Shown here one piece after another: positions 7,187 through 14,541 of a stretch of 34,252 nt of DNA (positions within the stretch are counted from its first letter, which is position 1; the number at the start of each line of letters is the position of its first letter). The stretch is taken from the NCBI GenBank assembly GCA_903892415.1, contig CAITIQ010000133.1, forward strand, positions 1-34,252, in the 5' to 3' direction. The stretch is from an uncultured delta proteobacterium (GTDB taxonomy: Bacteria > Myxococcota_A > Polyangia > Polyangiales > Polyangiaceae). The notes beneath the pieces were generated by a model, which had not been told where the DNA came from, did no database searches, and was given only the letters and a program-made list of their open reading frames with translations. Both the position numbers and the translations under genes were made by a program.

Positions 7187-8377
7187 TCAGTCGAAGCGCG
7201 ACGTCAGCTCGAGCGAGAAGAGCGAGAACGTCCCTTGCTCGCCTTCGACCGTGTCCAAGATATTCAACGTCCACAGCCCGTTCGCGACCTCATCCCCCGG
7301 AACGGACACGACGATGCCCTCGGGTGCCGTCGGAACAGGGCCCGAGCCGCGTGGCCACACCATCACCGTCGTCCCGGCTTCGGATGGGTTGGTCAGCGTC
7401 AGCTCCAAATCATCCGGGCGCGGATGGTCGATCACGACCCGCACGATGGCGTCGGTCGGTACGGTGGCCAGACCGGTGACCTGCACGCTCACTCTGGTGC
7501 TGGAATCCGGTACATCGACCAGCGTTCCGGAACTCTCCTCAATGAACTCATCGCGCATCCACCTGGGACTGCAGATGCCCTCGAAGCCGCTGCTGCGTCC
7601 CGCGCAGATCAGGCCTGCCCCGCAGAAACCCTCCGGCGAACAGGAATCCCCGGCGCCTGCGATCTCTAGATTCTCCACGCAACGGCCCGCGCTCGATTCG
7701 GTGGCACCGAGGCACATCACGCCGGACTCGCACGGGTTCTCGGCATCGCAGCTGGGCGCGCTGAGATCTCGGTCTGCGCGCTCCCGCAACAATCGGAACG
7801 CCGTCTCCTTCACGCGCGAGATCGAGCCGAGGTGCGCCATCGAAAGGATGGGACGAGCGGCGGCGATGTTCTTGAGCGCGCGCGAATCGATCGAGGTCTC
7901 CGCATCCAACGTCGCCATGTTGGCGGTGTTCACGAGCTCGAGCGTGCGATCGGCTTGGTTCTCGGTGAAGTAGACATCATAGTAGAACCCACGCTCGATC
8001 CCGTAGCCGCGAGCCAAGGCGGAGGTCGCGAGCTGCTTGAGCGTGGCCGGGCCGATCCCTTTGACAGCATCGAGCACGCCGAGCGCGCGAAACGGCACGT
8101 CGTCCGCTGTGCCTGCGACGCCGTCGGCGCCGTTGCGCTTGGCGAGGACTGCCGCCACCGTCGACTTCGACGTGATGCCGGCGGCCTTCAACGCCGCAGC
8201 GTCGGTGCTCGGGTCGTCGACGAAAGCGACGATTGCACGCGCCTCCTTGGTGCCCTCTGCAAAGGTGACCGCGGTGGCGAAGGACTCGTCGCCCGTCTGT
8301 TCGTTCTCGCCCTCACAGGCGCTGAGCGAGGTAGCGAGCACCAACGTGGCTGCAATCGAGCGGAGGAACTTCGTCAT
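7187..8377 (-). CDS. Lipoprotein with helix-hairpin-helix-like region and P (proprotein convertase) domain
   Basis: This 396-residue protein has a signal peptide with lipobox LSAC (Cys21). Residues 50-125 contain a helix-hairpin-helix-like motif (LDAVKGIGPATLKQLAT at about 102-118), and a second helical pass follows near 165-198. HhH motifs normally bind DNA backbones, but exported forms occur in ComEA-like and secretion proteins. A Cys-rich stretch (210-269, eight cysteines in spacings such as CDAENPCESGVMC) links to residues 295-393, which fit the P/Homo B domain of subtilisin-like convertases: VRVVIDHPRPDDLELTLTNP, a central glycine-rich part and GLWTLNILDT...GTFSLFSLEL. P-domains are jelly-roll stabilising or binding modules, here without a protease. 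Substrate or partner unknown. Confidence 0.87.
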   Translation of the reverse strand: MTKFLRSIAATLVLATSLSACEGENEQTGDESFATAVTFAEGTKEARAIVAFVDDPSTDAAALKAAGITSKSTVAAVLAKRNGADGVAGTADDVPFRALGVLDAVKGIGPATLKQLATSALARGYGIERGFYYDVYFTENQADRTLELVNTANMATLDAETSIDSRALKNIAAARPILSMAHLGSISRVKETAFRLLRERADRDLSAPSCDAENPCESGVMCLGATESSAGRCVENLEIAGAGDSCSPEGFCGAGLICAGRSSGFEGICSPRWMRDEFIEESSGTLVDVPDSSTRVSVQVTGLATVPTDAIVRVVIDHPRPDDLELTLTNPSEAGTTVMVWPRGSGPVPTAPEGIVVSVPGDEVANGLWTLNILDTVEGEQGTFSLFSLELTSRFD

Positions 8378-8431
8378 GGTGGCCGCCCCTTCGCAGAATG
8401 CGGGCCAGCCCCAATCGCTCCCTCACCCCCG

Positions 8432-8449
8432 CGATTTCAGCCGAAATCG
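8432..8449. promoter_or_regulatory. Short inverted repeat upstream of the HhH/P-domain lipoprotein gene
   Basis: CGATTTC (8432-8438) and GAAATCG (8443-8449) are perfect 7-bp arms around a 4-bp centre, about 55 bp upstream of the ATG at 8377. It could be an operator; no other support. Confidence 0.3.
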
Positions 8450-8594
8450 AGCTCCCGCCAGGGCGAGTCGCGCAGTGGTCACAATGTCGTCATGTGGGGG
8501 AGATCCAAGTGGGGACAAATAAATCCAGGTGCCTGGTCCGAGCGGTCGGCGTCGAGCTTTCTGAGGTCGCAACGGCCTAGGCTCGCTGTCGCGC

Positions 8595-9773
8595 TCAGAA
8601 GGCCGCGTCGCGGGTGGCCAGGCTGACGTTGCCGAAGGCCGTCTGCGGTCCGTCGGCGATCGTTGTGCGTTCGACCTGGGTGCCGCGGATGCGCGCGATT
8701 CGCAGCTCGGGGCTGGGCGCGCCGGTGGAGTAGGCGATCAGCGCATCGTCCCCGCAGATCCCGCGCGCGACCGAGGGCGCGATGAGCGGTGCATCGGCAT
8801 CGACCAAGAAGCGTTCACCGAAGCCGGTTTGCGTTGAGTAGTGCACGGCGTAGAGCCCGCTGCCGGAGGCGATCGCAACGATGAAGTTGCCGTCTGCCGT
8901 CGGCGCGGCGCTGAGCAGCAGGCCCTCCACTTCGATCGTCTCCACCGAAAGGGCGGCGCCCTCCGCGCTGAGCTGCGTTGCCGCCAAAACGAACGACGAC
9001 TCGGGCTTGAAGTAGAACGCCACCGTCGAACCACCCGCGTGCGCGAGCTGCGGGCCGCTCAAGCCGACCTCGCCCAACATCAGCTGCACCGGCTGTCCCG
9101 TAAACGTGAGCGGGACCAGCTCCGATGAATTTGCCAACACGGTGCAAAGCTCTTCATTGACGGTGCCGGCGACCCGCACGCTGAAGCTCTCCTCCTCCCA
9201 CACGGCCGAGCTTGCTTGCAGCGCGAACGCCGGGTGGTACGTCGAGTAGTCGAAGGCGTCGGCATCGAAGTAGCCGATCTGCGTGAGCCCGTTGTCCTGG
9301 CCTACGAGGGCGATCCCTCCGGCCATGAAGCGCTCGGCGAACGGCTCGGGGAGCCAGCCGTTTTGCGGATACTCGTTGAACGCGAGGCCGTCGTAGGTGG
9401 AGGTGTAAACGGTGCCCGATTCATCTGTGAGCAGCGTCGCGAGCGAGCCGTAGCCGTCGACGAAGCTCAGCGGCACGGCCTTCCCGCCCGGTTTGTTGAG
9501 CCGCCATTCCTCTTCCACCTGCGTGGCGATCACCGTGCCGCCGTCGGACCAGGCCGAGACGATCGCAGCCTCGCCTCCGAGGCAGCTCTGCGGCGGAAAC
9601 CCCGGATTGCCGCCGGCTCCAGCGCCGCTGCTCGAGCTTGCGCCCTGGTCTGCGCCGCCTTCATTGGCGCCGCCAGCGGCCTCTTGTTCATCGATGATGA
9701 CGCTGCCGCAGGCGCTGAGCAGGCCCAGCGCGAAGGACGAGAAACAGGCGAAGAAAGACGGTGATTTAGTCAT
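8595..9773 (-). CDS. Large lipoprotein, probable beta-propeller-like surface protein
   Basis: The ATG at 9773 (392 residues) is chosen over an upstream in-frame start because GGAG lies just before it at good spacing and because it begins directly with a signal peptide (lipobox LLSAC, Cys22). A Gly/Ala/Ser linker runs to about residue 60. The rest is beta-rich with repeating units of roughly 45-50 residues (patterns such as GGTVIATQ, SGTVYTSTYDG, GSTVAFYFKP, DGNFIVAIASGSGLYAVHY), like the strand rhythm of a beta-propeller, but no named repeat family is clear. It has few cysteines and no catalytic motif that I can see. It probably faces the periplasm or cell surface. It is followed after 217 bp by the HhH/P-domain lipoprotein gene on the same strand. 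Confidence 0.82.
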   Translation of the reverse strand: MTKSPSFFACFSSFALGLLSACGSVIIDEQEAAGGANEGGADQGASSSSGAGAGGNPGFPPQSCLGGEAAIVSAWSDGGTVIATQVEEEWRLNKPGGKAVPLSFVDGYGSLATLLTDESGTVYTSTYDGLAFNEYPQNGWLPEPFAERFMAGGIALVGQDNGLTQIGYFDADAFDYSTYHPAFALQASSAVWEEESFSVRVAGTVNEELCTVLANSSELVPLTFTGQPVQLMLGEVGLSGPQLAHAGGSTVAFYFKPESSFVLAATQLSAEGAALSVETIEVEGLLLSAAPTADGNFIVAIASGSGLYAVHYSTQTGFGERFLVDADAPLIAPSVARGICGDDALIAYSTGAPSPELRIARIRGTQVERTTIADGPQTAFGNVSLATRDAAF

Positions 9774-9815
9774 AAGGTCTCCAAGCGCAACCATGCCTCG
9801 GCGCGCTGGTCTGCT

Positions 9816-9834
9816 CGACTTAAGACCGACTTAA
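9816..9834. promoter_or_regulatory. Direct repeat CGACTTAA x2 upstream of lipoprotein gene
   Basis: CGACTTAA occurs at 9816-9823 and again at 9827-9834, exactly 11 bp (one helical turn) apart, in a locally AT-richer patch 43-61 bp upstream of the ATG at 9773. This is where a regulator site for that gene would be expected. Confidence 0.35.
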
Positions 9835-9959
9835 ATCCGAGCCGGGCTGGGGCTCGAGGCGTGTGCCGTAACGCGCGGTCGTCCGGGGCGAAGGGACGTT
9901 ATGGGACGGGGAAGGCGGTCTGCGGTGGTCGGGCGAGGAGGATGGGCGGTCGAAGTGGT

Positions 9960-10018
9960 CGTTTTGTTGAATTGGGGCGCCCATCCCCTGGCGATCGCCG
10001 GCCGAACTCAACAAAACG
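9960..10018. repeat. Imperfect inverted repeat with 11-bp perfect ends
   Basis: CGTTTTGTTGA (9960-9970) and its reverse complement TCAACAAAACG (10008-10018) bound a 37-bp centre that contains GGCGATCGCC (9990-9999), itself a palindrome, plus GGGGCGCCC. The arms remain partly complementary inside (AATTGGGGC versus AGTTCGGCC). This could fold into a long hairpin and resembles the end structure of a small non-autonomous element or a REP-like unit. No transposase is nearby. Confidence 0.6.
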
Positions 10019-10047
10019 TCCAGTTCGCAGGCCGATCCCCCTGACCT

Positions 10048-10320
10048 CGCACGGTCGGAGGGCGATCTTGCGCGGTCGGAGGGCGATCTCGCACGGCCGG
10101 AGGGCGACCTCGCGCGGTCGGAGGGCGATCTCGCACGGGCGGAGGGCGATCTCGCACGGGCGGAGGGCGATCTTGCACGGCCGGAGGGCGACCTCGCGCG
10201 GTCGGAGGGCGATCTTCGAAGCCCAAACGTGGATCTTCGAAGCCCAAACGTGGATCTTCGAAGCCCAAACGTGGATCTTCGAAGCCAAGGCCACCATCTT
10301 CGAAGCCCAAACCTCGATCT
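10048..10320. repeat. Minisatellite: 13 tandem units of 21 bp, two unit types
   Basis: Eight units of type A (consensus CGCACGGTCGGAGGGCGATC plus T; 10048-10215) are followed without a break by five units of type B (TCGAAGCCCAAACGTGGATC plus T; 10216-10320). All units keep 21-bp phase and nearly all end in GATCT or GACCT. Three of the five type B units are identical; one (10279-10299) is divergent. If translated, each unit gives a 7-residue repeat, for example ALRPCEI and ASKIHVW on the minus strand. There are no unique spacers, so it is not a CRISPR array. Either slippage-prone noncoding DNA or a low-complexity coding tail; I favour noncoding. Confidence 0.9.
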
Positions 10321-10374
10321 CGCACGCAAGATCGACTTCGGTGGGCGCTAGAAGGGCTGCGTGGGCTGCGAGAT

Positions 10375-10935
10375 TTAGCGAGGCGGCTGCAAGGCGGTGG
10401 TGATCGCGTTCAGGGCGGTCATCACCTTGGTCGCGTCGCGTGGTCGGCCGCCGGCCGATTGAGGCGAGCACAGCCACTCGATGGCTTCCGGCTCGGCGCT
10501 GAAGACCTTGAAGGGCGCCTTGCTGCGCAGGGCCATCAAGGCGCCGGAGACCATCGCTCGCATGGCTGCGCCCATGAAGCCCTGCGTGATCAGCACCATC
10601 GCAGCACGGTCGAACAAGTGCATGTGTCGCCGCCCGGCCGCGACCATGGCGGTGCGCGACTCTTCGTTGATTCGCCCGGTGGTCGGTACGTCGAGCACCA
10701 CCTGCAAATAGGCGAGCGGCTGTTGCTGGGTGCGCGCAAAGCCCTGCACGCGCGCCTCGAGCGTGCTGACCACGCTCGGTGGAGGCTGACTGCGGTCGAC
10801 GAAGATGACCGTCCCTTCGACGAAGTCGACCACTTGATCCGGGCTCAGATAGTCCATGCGCCCCTTGGGGTTATCCGATCGCGGGGCGGCTGGGAACCAA
10901 GCGCTGGCTCGTCGAACGCTGTGTTGCTCAGTCAC
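10375..10935 (-). CDS. Hypothetical cytosolic protein, third gene of an operon
   Basis: The preferred start is a GTG at 10935 (186 residues), which overlaps the TGA (10928-10930) of the upstream 75-residue gene; an ATG at 10857 would give a shorter 160-residue form that still contains the whole folded part. From the ATG onward the alternation of strands and helices (VVDFVEGTVIFVDRS, then a helix, LAYLQVVLDVP, a long helix, AAMVLITQGFMG, then FKVFSAEPEAIEWL) suggests a compact alpha/beta fold. It is faintly like the STAS/SpoIIAA-type proteins frequent in myxobacteria, but no diagnostic motif is present. Function unknown. Its 3' end adjoins the 21-bp repeat array. Confidence 0.75.
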   Translation of the reverse strand: MTEQHSVRRASAWFPAAPRSDNPKGRMDYLSPDQVVDFVEGTVIFVDRSQPPPSVVSTLEARVQGFARTQQQPLAYLQVVLDVPTTGRINEESRTAMVAAGRRHMHLFDRAAMVLITQGFMGAAMRAMVSGALMALRSKAPFKVFSAEPEAIEWLCSPQSAGGRPRDATKVMTALNAITTALQPPR

Positions 10936-11155
10936 TTGGCTCAAAGACCAGTAGGCCCTTGCGCGACACCGACGCCGTGCGGCCGCTTTGTAGGTCGTGT
11001 GCGACCAGCCAATCAGCGCCCTCGTTCGACGCGGGCCCGAGTGCGGCCTTGTAGGTTTTGAGTTCGATGTTGGCGCTCTCGAGCTCGACGCGAGCGAGCG
11101 CGTAGCCTCCGCGGATGCGCTGAAAAAAGGCTGTTTGCTCGCCGCGCACGGCCAC
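10928..11155 (-). CDS. Small hypothetical protein (75 aa)
   Basis: A GTG at 11155 opens a 75-residue frame lying 14 bp behind the upstream gene and overlapping the downstream gene by 8 bp, so it fits an operon of three. The sequence (ending VSRKGLLVFEPSD) suggests a small beta-rich protein. It has no signal peptide, cysteines or known motif. Confidence 0.6.
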   Translation of the reverse strand: MAVRGEQTAFFQRIRGGYALARVELESANIELKTYKAALGPASNEGADWLVAHDLQSGRTASVSRKGLLVFEPSD

Positions 11156-11169
11156 GAGCGAAGCCGCGC

Positions 11170-11994
11170 TCAGGCTCGCGAGCGAAGCGCGCAGAGCGTG
11201 GCGCGCAGAGCGCCGCTTTGGCGGTCGTAGAGCTGCGCGCCGCCTACTGCCTCGACCACCAGGGTGGAGTTCGTAAGAGCGAGGGCGCGGACCTGCGGCT
11301 GCTCGATGTACAAGGTTGTCTTCGCGCTCGCGAGCTCGAGCAAGCGCACCGAACGTTCGTCGGCGAAGGCCATGGTGGTTGCTTGATCGTCGACCGCGAC
11401 GGCGAGCTGACCGCGGTAGTCGTCCTCCTCCAAGCGGTGGCTTCGCACCATCGCACCGCTCGTCGCGTCATACACTCGCAGCTCGATTTGGCTGGGCTTC
11501 GAAAGCAGGAAGGAGGCTGCGAGCCAGCGTCGGTTGGGCGAGAGCGCGAAGGCCACCGTGCCTTCACCGAACTTGCTATCGCGCAAACTCAGCACGCGCT
11601 CGCGGCTGGTCAGGATGACGAGCCCCACCGCCGAGCATTCATCCATGCCGCCGCCGCCAAGATGCGCGTCCTCCACCACGACCAAGTCGCTCGTTGCGGT
11701 GGGGCGCGCGCGAACCCAGCAGGTGCCCAAAAAGCCCTCGCCGAACGGCGGCTCCACGTCCAACGGCAGCAGCGACCAGGTCGGCTCGGGGCCCAGCTCC
11801 ACGCGCAAGAGTTCGCGCGTCAGCGCGAAGGTCACGAGGGCGTGCTTGCCGCCCGGTTCGAACGTGACGCCGGAGACCGCGAGCAGCTCGTTCGGCTCGA
11901 GGCCCAGCTCATCGGCTTGCGCGCGCGCGAGCTTGCGTTGGGCTTTCCAGAACGGCGCCAGAGGCAGGGTGCAGAGCAGACGTGCGGCGGGCAT
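11170..11994 (-). CDS. Hypothetical WD40-like/beta-propeller protein
   Basis: The ATG at 11994 gives 274 residues; the longer open frame upstream runs through the divergent SRAP gene and is rejected. Repeated strands of the form GKHALVTFAL, GTVAFALSPNRRWLAASFLL, DDQATTMAFADERSVRLLEL and RALALTNSTLVVEAVGGAQLYD are spaced as in WD40/YVTN-like propeller blades, in particular the SPNRRWLAASF turn. There is no signal peptide, so it is probably cytosolic and a scaffold rather than an enzyme. First gene of a three-gene operon with the small 75-residue and 186-residue proteins. The divergent SRAP gene starts 82 bp away. Confidence 0.8.
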   Translation of the reverse strand: MPAARLLCTLPLAPFWKAQRKLARAQADELGLEPNELLAVSGVTFEPGGKHALVTFALTRELLRVELGPEPTWSLLPLDVEPPFGEGFLGTCWVRARPTATSDLVVVEDAHLGGGGMDECSAVGLVILTSRERVLSLRDSKFGEGTVAFALSPNRRWLAASFLLSKPSQIELRVYDATSGAMVRSHRLEEDDYRGQLAVAVDDQATTMAFADERSVRLLELASAKTTLYIEQPQVRALALTNSTLVVEAVGGAQLYDRQSGALRATLCALRSRA

Positions 11995-12076
11995 GGCGCA
12001 TTGTAGGCGAGCGAAGGCAGGCTTCGCGAGGTCTCGTGGCCCATCGACTGCGCGCCCTTCTGCTAGGCTGCGCCGC

Positions 12077-12664
12077 GTGTGCGGTCGAGCGGTAAGCGGT
12101 TCCGATGACATGACCTGGCGCGAGTGGGTCGAGGTGTTGCGGCCCACGGTGAAAGTTCCACCGCCGCCCGAGCGCGCCACGCAACCGGGGGCGCCAATCG
12201 CGGCCTTCATCGGCGTGGGCGCTGAGGTCGAAATCACCGACGCGGTATGGGGCCTGCGCCTGGTCGGCGCCGACAAGCGTCTCTACTTCAACACCCAAAT
12301 CGAAAATGTGCGCAGCCGCTTTCGTGAGGCCGCCAAATATCGCCGGGCGCTGGTTCCGGTGCGCAGCTTCGAGGTCGCGGAGGGCCTGGCCGGAGAAAAG
12401 AACCGCACCCGCCATCAGGTCGCTGCAGCGGAAGGGAGCTTGTTGCTCGCCGGCATCTGGGACGACCACGATGGGCAACGCCGGGTCTCGGTGCTGACCT
12501 GCGCCTCACGCGGGCCGTTCGTTTCGCTGCATGGCCGCATGCCGGTGCTCATGCCTACGGCTGCGGCCCGGGAGTGGTTGCTCGGGGAGGCAGACAAGCG
12601 CCTGATCGAAGAGGCGCTGGCTCGGCCCAACCCGGCGCTATTGCTCGATGGGCAGTTGTGTTGA
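12077..12664 (+). CDS. SRAP domain protein (HMCES/YedK family), abasic-site DNA-protein crosslinker
   Basis: The start is a GTG at 12077, fixed by chemistry: it places Cys at position 2 (MCGRAVSG), the absolutely conserved nucleophile that becomes the N-terminus after Met removal and forms a thiazolidine crosslink with abasic sites in single-stranded DNA. The frame runs open far upstream and would bury this Cys, so longer starts are wrong. The 195-residue length is normal. Other family marks: FNTQIENVRSRF, the RRALVPVRSFEV motif (normally RRCLVPADGFYEW; Glu kept in FEV, other residues altered) and SLHGRMPVLMP with the catalytic His. It should shield abasic sites at replication forks. No LexA-like box is evident upstream. 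Confidence 0.9.
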   Translation: MCGRAVSGSDDMTWREWVEVLRPTVKVPPPPERATQPGAPIAAFIGVGAEVEITDAVWGLRLVGADKRLYFNTQIENVRSRFREAAKYRRALVPVRSFEVAEGLAGEKNRTRHQVAAAEGSLLLAGIWDDHDGQRRVSVLTCASRGPFVSLHGRMPVLMPTAAAREWLLGEADKRLIEEALARPNPALLLDGQLC

Positions 12665-12736
12665 GGGTGCAGACCAGCAACCTGGTGCTTGCGGCGGGCA
12701 TTGGCGCCTCGGGCGACTGACGCTAGTGCAGTCGCC

Positions 12737-13177
12737 ATGAACCGTCGCGACGCCCTGTTCTCCGCTACCTCGTTGGCCGCTCTTTCGCTAGGGGCCGCTG
12801 CCTGCAGCACCGCGCGCGCCGATGAGGCCCACGACCACCACGATCACCACGGCGCACCGAACCCGTTGGAAGAAGCCGCCTTCGAGTGCGTGAAGCGCGG
12901 TCAGGCCTGCCTGACCCATTGCATCGCGCTGCTTGGCAGCGGAGACACGTCGATGGCCGGGTGCGCGGCTGCGGCCCACGACATGCTGGCTGGGATGGAG
13001 GCGCTGGCCAAGCTCGCTTCCTCGGGCAGCAAGCGGGTGACCGAGATCGCCAAGACGCTGGTCAAGCTGTGCGAGGACTGCGCGGCGCAATGTGCTCCGC
13101 ACGCCGACAAACACCCCACGTGCAAAGCCTGCCACGACAGCTGCAAGAACATGGTCGCGGTCGTCGCAAAGCTCTAA
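12737..13177 (+). CDS. Csp-like copper storage protein with Tat-type signal
   Basis: This 146-residue protein starts at the ATG at 12737 with MNRRDALFSATSLAALSLG, a twin-arginine signal, followed by AAAC and ARADEAHDHHDHH, a His-rich linker. The mature part is a helical bundle with cysteines at helix spacing: ECVKRGQACLTHC, GCAAA, LCEDCAAQCAPH and TCKACHDSC, ten in all. This is the four-helix-bundle copper storage family (Csp1, DUF326), in which inward-facing Cys thiolates hold many Cu(I) ions; Csp1 itself is Tat-exported. The AAAC could also make it a Tat lipoprotein. It would sequester copper in the envelope. Together with the MNIO locus it is the second candidate copper-handling gene in the window. 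Confidence 0.9.
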   Translation: MNRRDALFSATSLAALSLGAAACSTARADEAHDHHDHHGAPNPLEEAAFECVKRGQACLTHCIALLGSGDTSMAGCAAAAHDMLAGMEALAKLASSGSKRVTEIAKTLVKLCEDCAAQCAPHADKHPTCKACHDSCKNMVAVVAKL

Positions 13178-13237
13178 CTCCGCTGCCTCAAGAGCTGTAG
13201 CTTCTCAGCGAGCGCCGGTTCGCTACACTCCGCGGTG

Positions 13238-13843
13238 ATGGCCACTCGACCGATCGCCAAGAAGCCCGCAGCGAAGAAGCCTGCAGCTGCCGCAAAGCCC
13301 AGCGTCGGTGCGAAGCCGGCGCCCGCGAAGAACGTCCCCACGGATCTGGTTCACTACTTCCGCTTGGTGTTCCAGGTCGCGCCGGGCGGCTCACGCAAAG
13401 CGGAGTTCTTCGTCGCCGGGACGATCGAGGAGATCAAGCGCGCCGCCCTTGATGATCTCGGCAGCGGTGACGGTGCTTACCATGCGCTCTACTACGGCGA
13501 GACCATCGTGCTGCAGTGTTGGGAAGGCACCAAGAAGGTCGCCTCGATCGATCTGCATCCCTTCATCACCTATCGCGTCGAGGGCATCCCTGAGCCGATT
13601 CGCTTCGCGGGTGAAGGCGACAATCCGGTGCTCGAGATGGATGACGCGTCGGAGGAAATGATGATGGCGATGATCGAGGAGGACCTCGACATCGAAGTTG
13701 AGATCGATTGGGCGAAGGTGAAGCTGCCCAAGCTCGGAGGGCGGCCATTGACGAAGAAAGAGTGGGCGCCGTTTGACGAGCCGAGCCACCCATGGGCCTA
13801 CGGTTTCTTGGCCGACTGGGATATGCCGCTGCGCAAGCCATGA
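13238..13843 (+). CDS. Hypothetical protein with Lys/Ala/Pro-rich N-terminus
   Basis: The ATG at 13238 (201 residues) is preferred to the GTG one codon upstream. Residues 1-32 are a basic low-complexity tail (KKPAAKKPAAAAKP), like histone H1/AlgP-type tails common in myxobacteria. The remaining 165 residues form an acidic, beta-rich domain containing VHYFRLVFQVAP, LQCWEGTKKVASIDLHPF, an acidic block (EMDDASEEMMMAMIEEDLDI) and a Trp-rich C-terminus. No known family recognised. Its stop overlaps the start of the DUF5995 gene as ATGA, so the two are translationally coupled and probably work together. Confidence 0.82.
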   Translation: MATRPIAKKPAAKKPAAAAKPSVGAKPAPAKNVPTDLVHYFRLVFQVAPGGSRKAEFFVAGTIEEIKRAALDDLGSGDGAYHALYYGETIVLQCWEGTKKVASIDLHPFITYRVEGIPEPIRFAGEGDNPVLEMDDASEEMMMAMIEEDLDIEVEIDWAKVKLPKLGGRPLTKKEWAPFDEPSHPWAYGFLADWDMPLRKP

Positions 13844-14520
13844 GCCTTCCCATCCTCAACGCCAACGCGAGCTTGCCCGAGGTTGCCAGCTGGATGCGTG
13901 CAGTGGGTCAGACCCTGCCGCCGAATGACGGCTTTCTCTACTTCAACGCGCTCTATCTGAGCGTGACCGAGCGCGTGGTTGCCAAGGTGGCCGCGGGGGA
14001 CGTCAATGATCCCGAGTTCGTGTCGCGGCTCGACGTGGTGTTCGCCCGCACCTACCAGGATGCGTTGATCGCCCATGAAGATGAGGTCGCACGGGCGTGG
14101 CGGCCGCTACGCGAGAAGCGCTTCCAATGCGACAAATCGGCCTTCCGCTTCGCGCTCGCCGGCATGAACGCCCACATCAATCGGGACCTCGTTTCGGCCT
14201 TGTTGACGACCGCCGCTGAGCTCGGTGACGACCTTGAAACCGGCACCGACCGCCATCGCGACTATCAGGCCGTTGACGATCTGCTGTTCGAGTTGATGGC
14301 CGACGCCAAGCAGGCGCTGTTCGACCAGCTCGGGGAGGCGATCGACGAGGCGCTCGGACCCGTTGATGACCTACTCGAGAGCTTCAGCATCCGCACCGCG
14401 CGCAGCGCCGCCTGGACCAACGCCCAAATCGCAAAGGCCCTGCCAGCCCCTTTGCGCGAGCTGCACCTCGCCGCGGTCGATCGCCATACAGGCTACGCCG
14501 GCCGACTGATCTTGGTCTAA
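13840..14520 (+). CDS. DUF5995 family protein
   Basis: The ATG at 13840 overlaps the previous stop (ATGA) and gives MSLPILNANASLPEV, 226 residues; an earlier in-frame start would overlap the upstream gene by 50 bp. The body is helical with the signature of DUF5995: GFLYFNALYLSVTERV, LDVVFARTYQDAL, a region with AW, and FALAGMNAHINRDLVSAL, where the conserved Asn-Ala-His-Ile-Asn suggests a metal or catalytic centre. Other residues of note are D-H-R-D-Y at about 145-150. Family members in actinobacteria and myxobacteria are uncharacterised. No signal peptide, so presumably cytosolic. The Lys-rich partner upstream is a likely interactor. Confidence 0.82.
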   Translation: MSLPILNANASLPEVASWMRAVGQTLPPNDGFLYFNALYLSVTERVVAKVAAGDVNDPEFVSRLDVVFARTYQDALIAHEDEVARAWRPLREKRFQCDKSAFRFALAGMNAHINRDLVSALLTTAAELGDDLETGTDRHRDYQAVDDLLFELMADAKQALFDQLGEAIDEALGPVDDLLESFSIRTARSAAWTNAQIAKALPAPLRELHLAAVDRHTGYAGRLILV

Positions 14521-14541
14521 CGGCACGCGAGCGAGTTCCGC

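Larger units (their letters stand above)
9774..10374. other. Gene-poor interval with repeats
   Basis: No convincing gene lies in these 600 bp. Frames are open on both strands only because the main repeat has a period divisible by three. The interval holds the promoter-side direct repeat (9816-9834), an inverted repeat (9960-10018) and a 21-bp tandem array (10048-10320). The bases between carry no motif I recognise. Confidence 0.6.

Noticed and set aside
6621..7973. Plus-strand frame of 450 codons
   Set aside because: It is antisense to the GST and HhH/P-domain genes and has no domain of its own.
10048..10320. CRISPR array
   Set aside because: Units are contiguous with no unique spacers and no Cas genes are nearby.
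9861..10477. Overlapping open frames of 180-192 codons on both strands across the 21-bp array
   Set aside because: The repeat period is divisible by three and has no stops, so every frame is open; the two strands even give similar peptides at the inverted repeat. There is no ribosome site or conserved domain.
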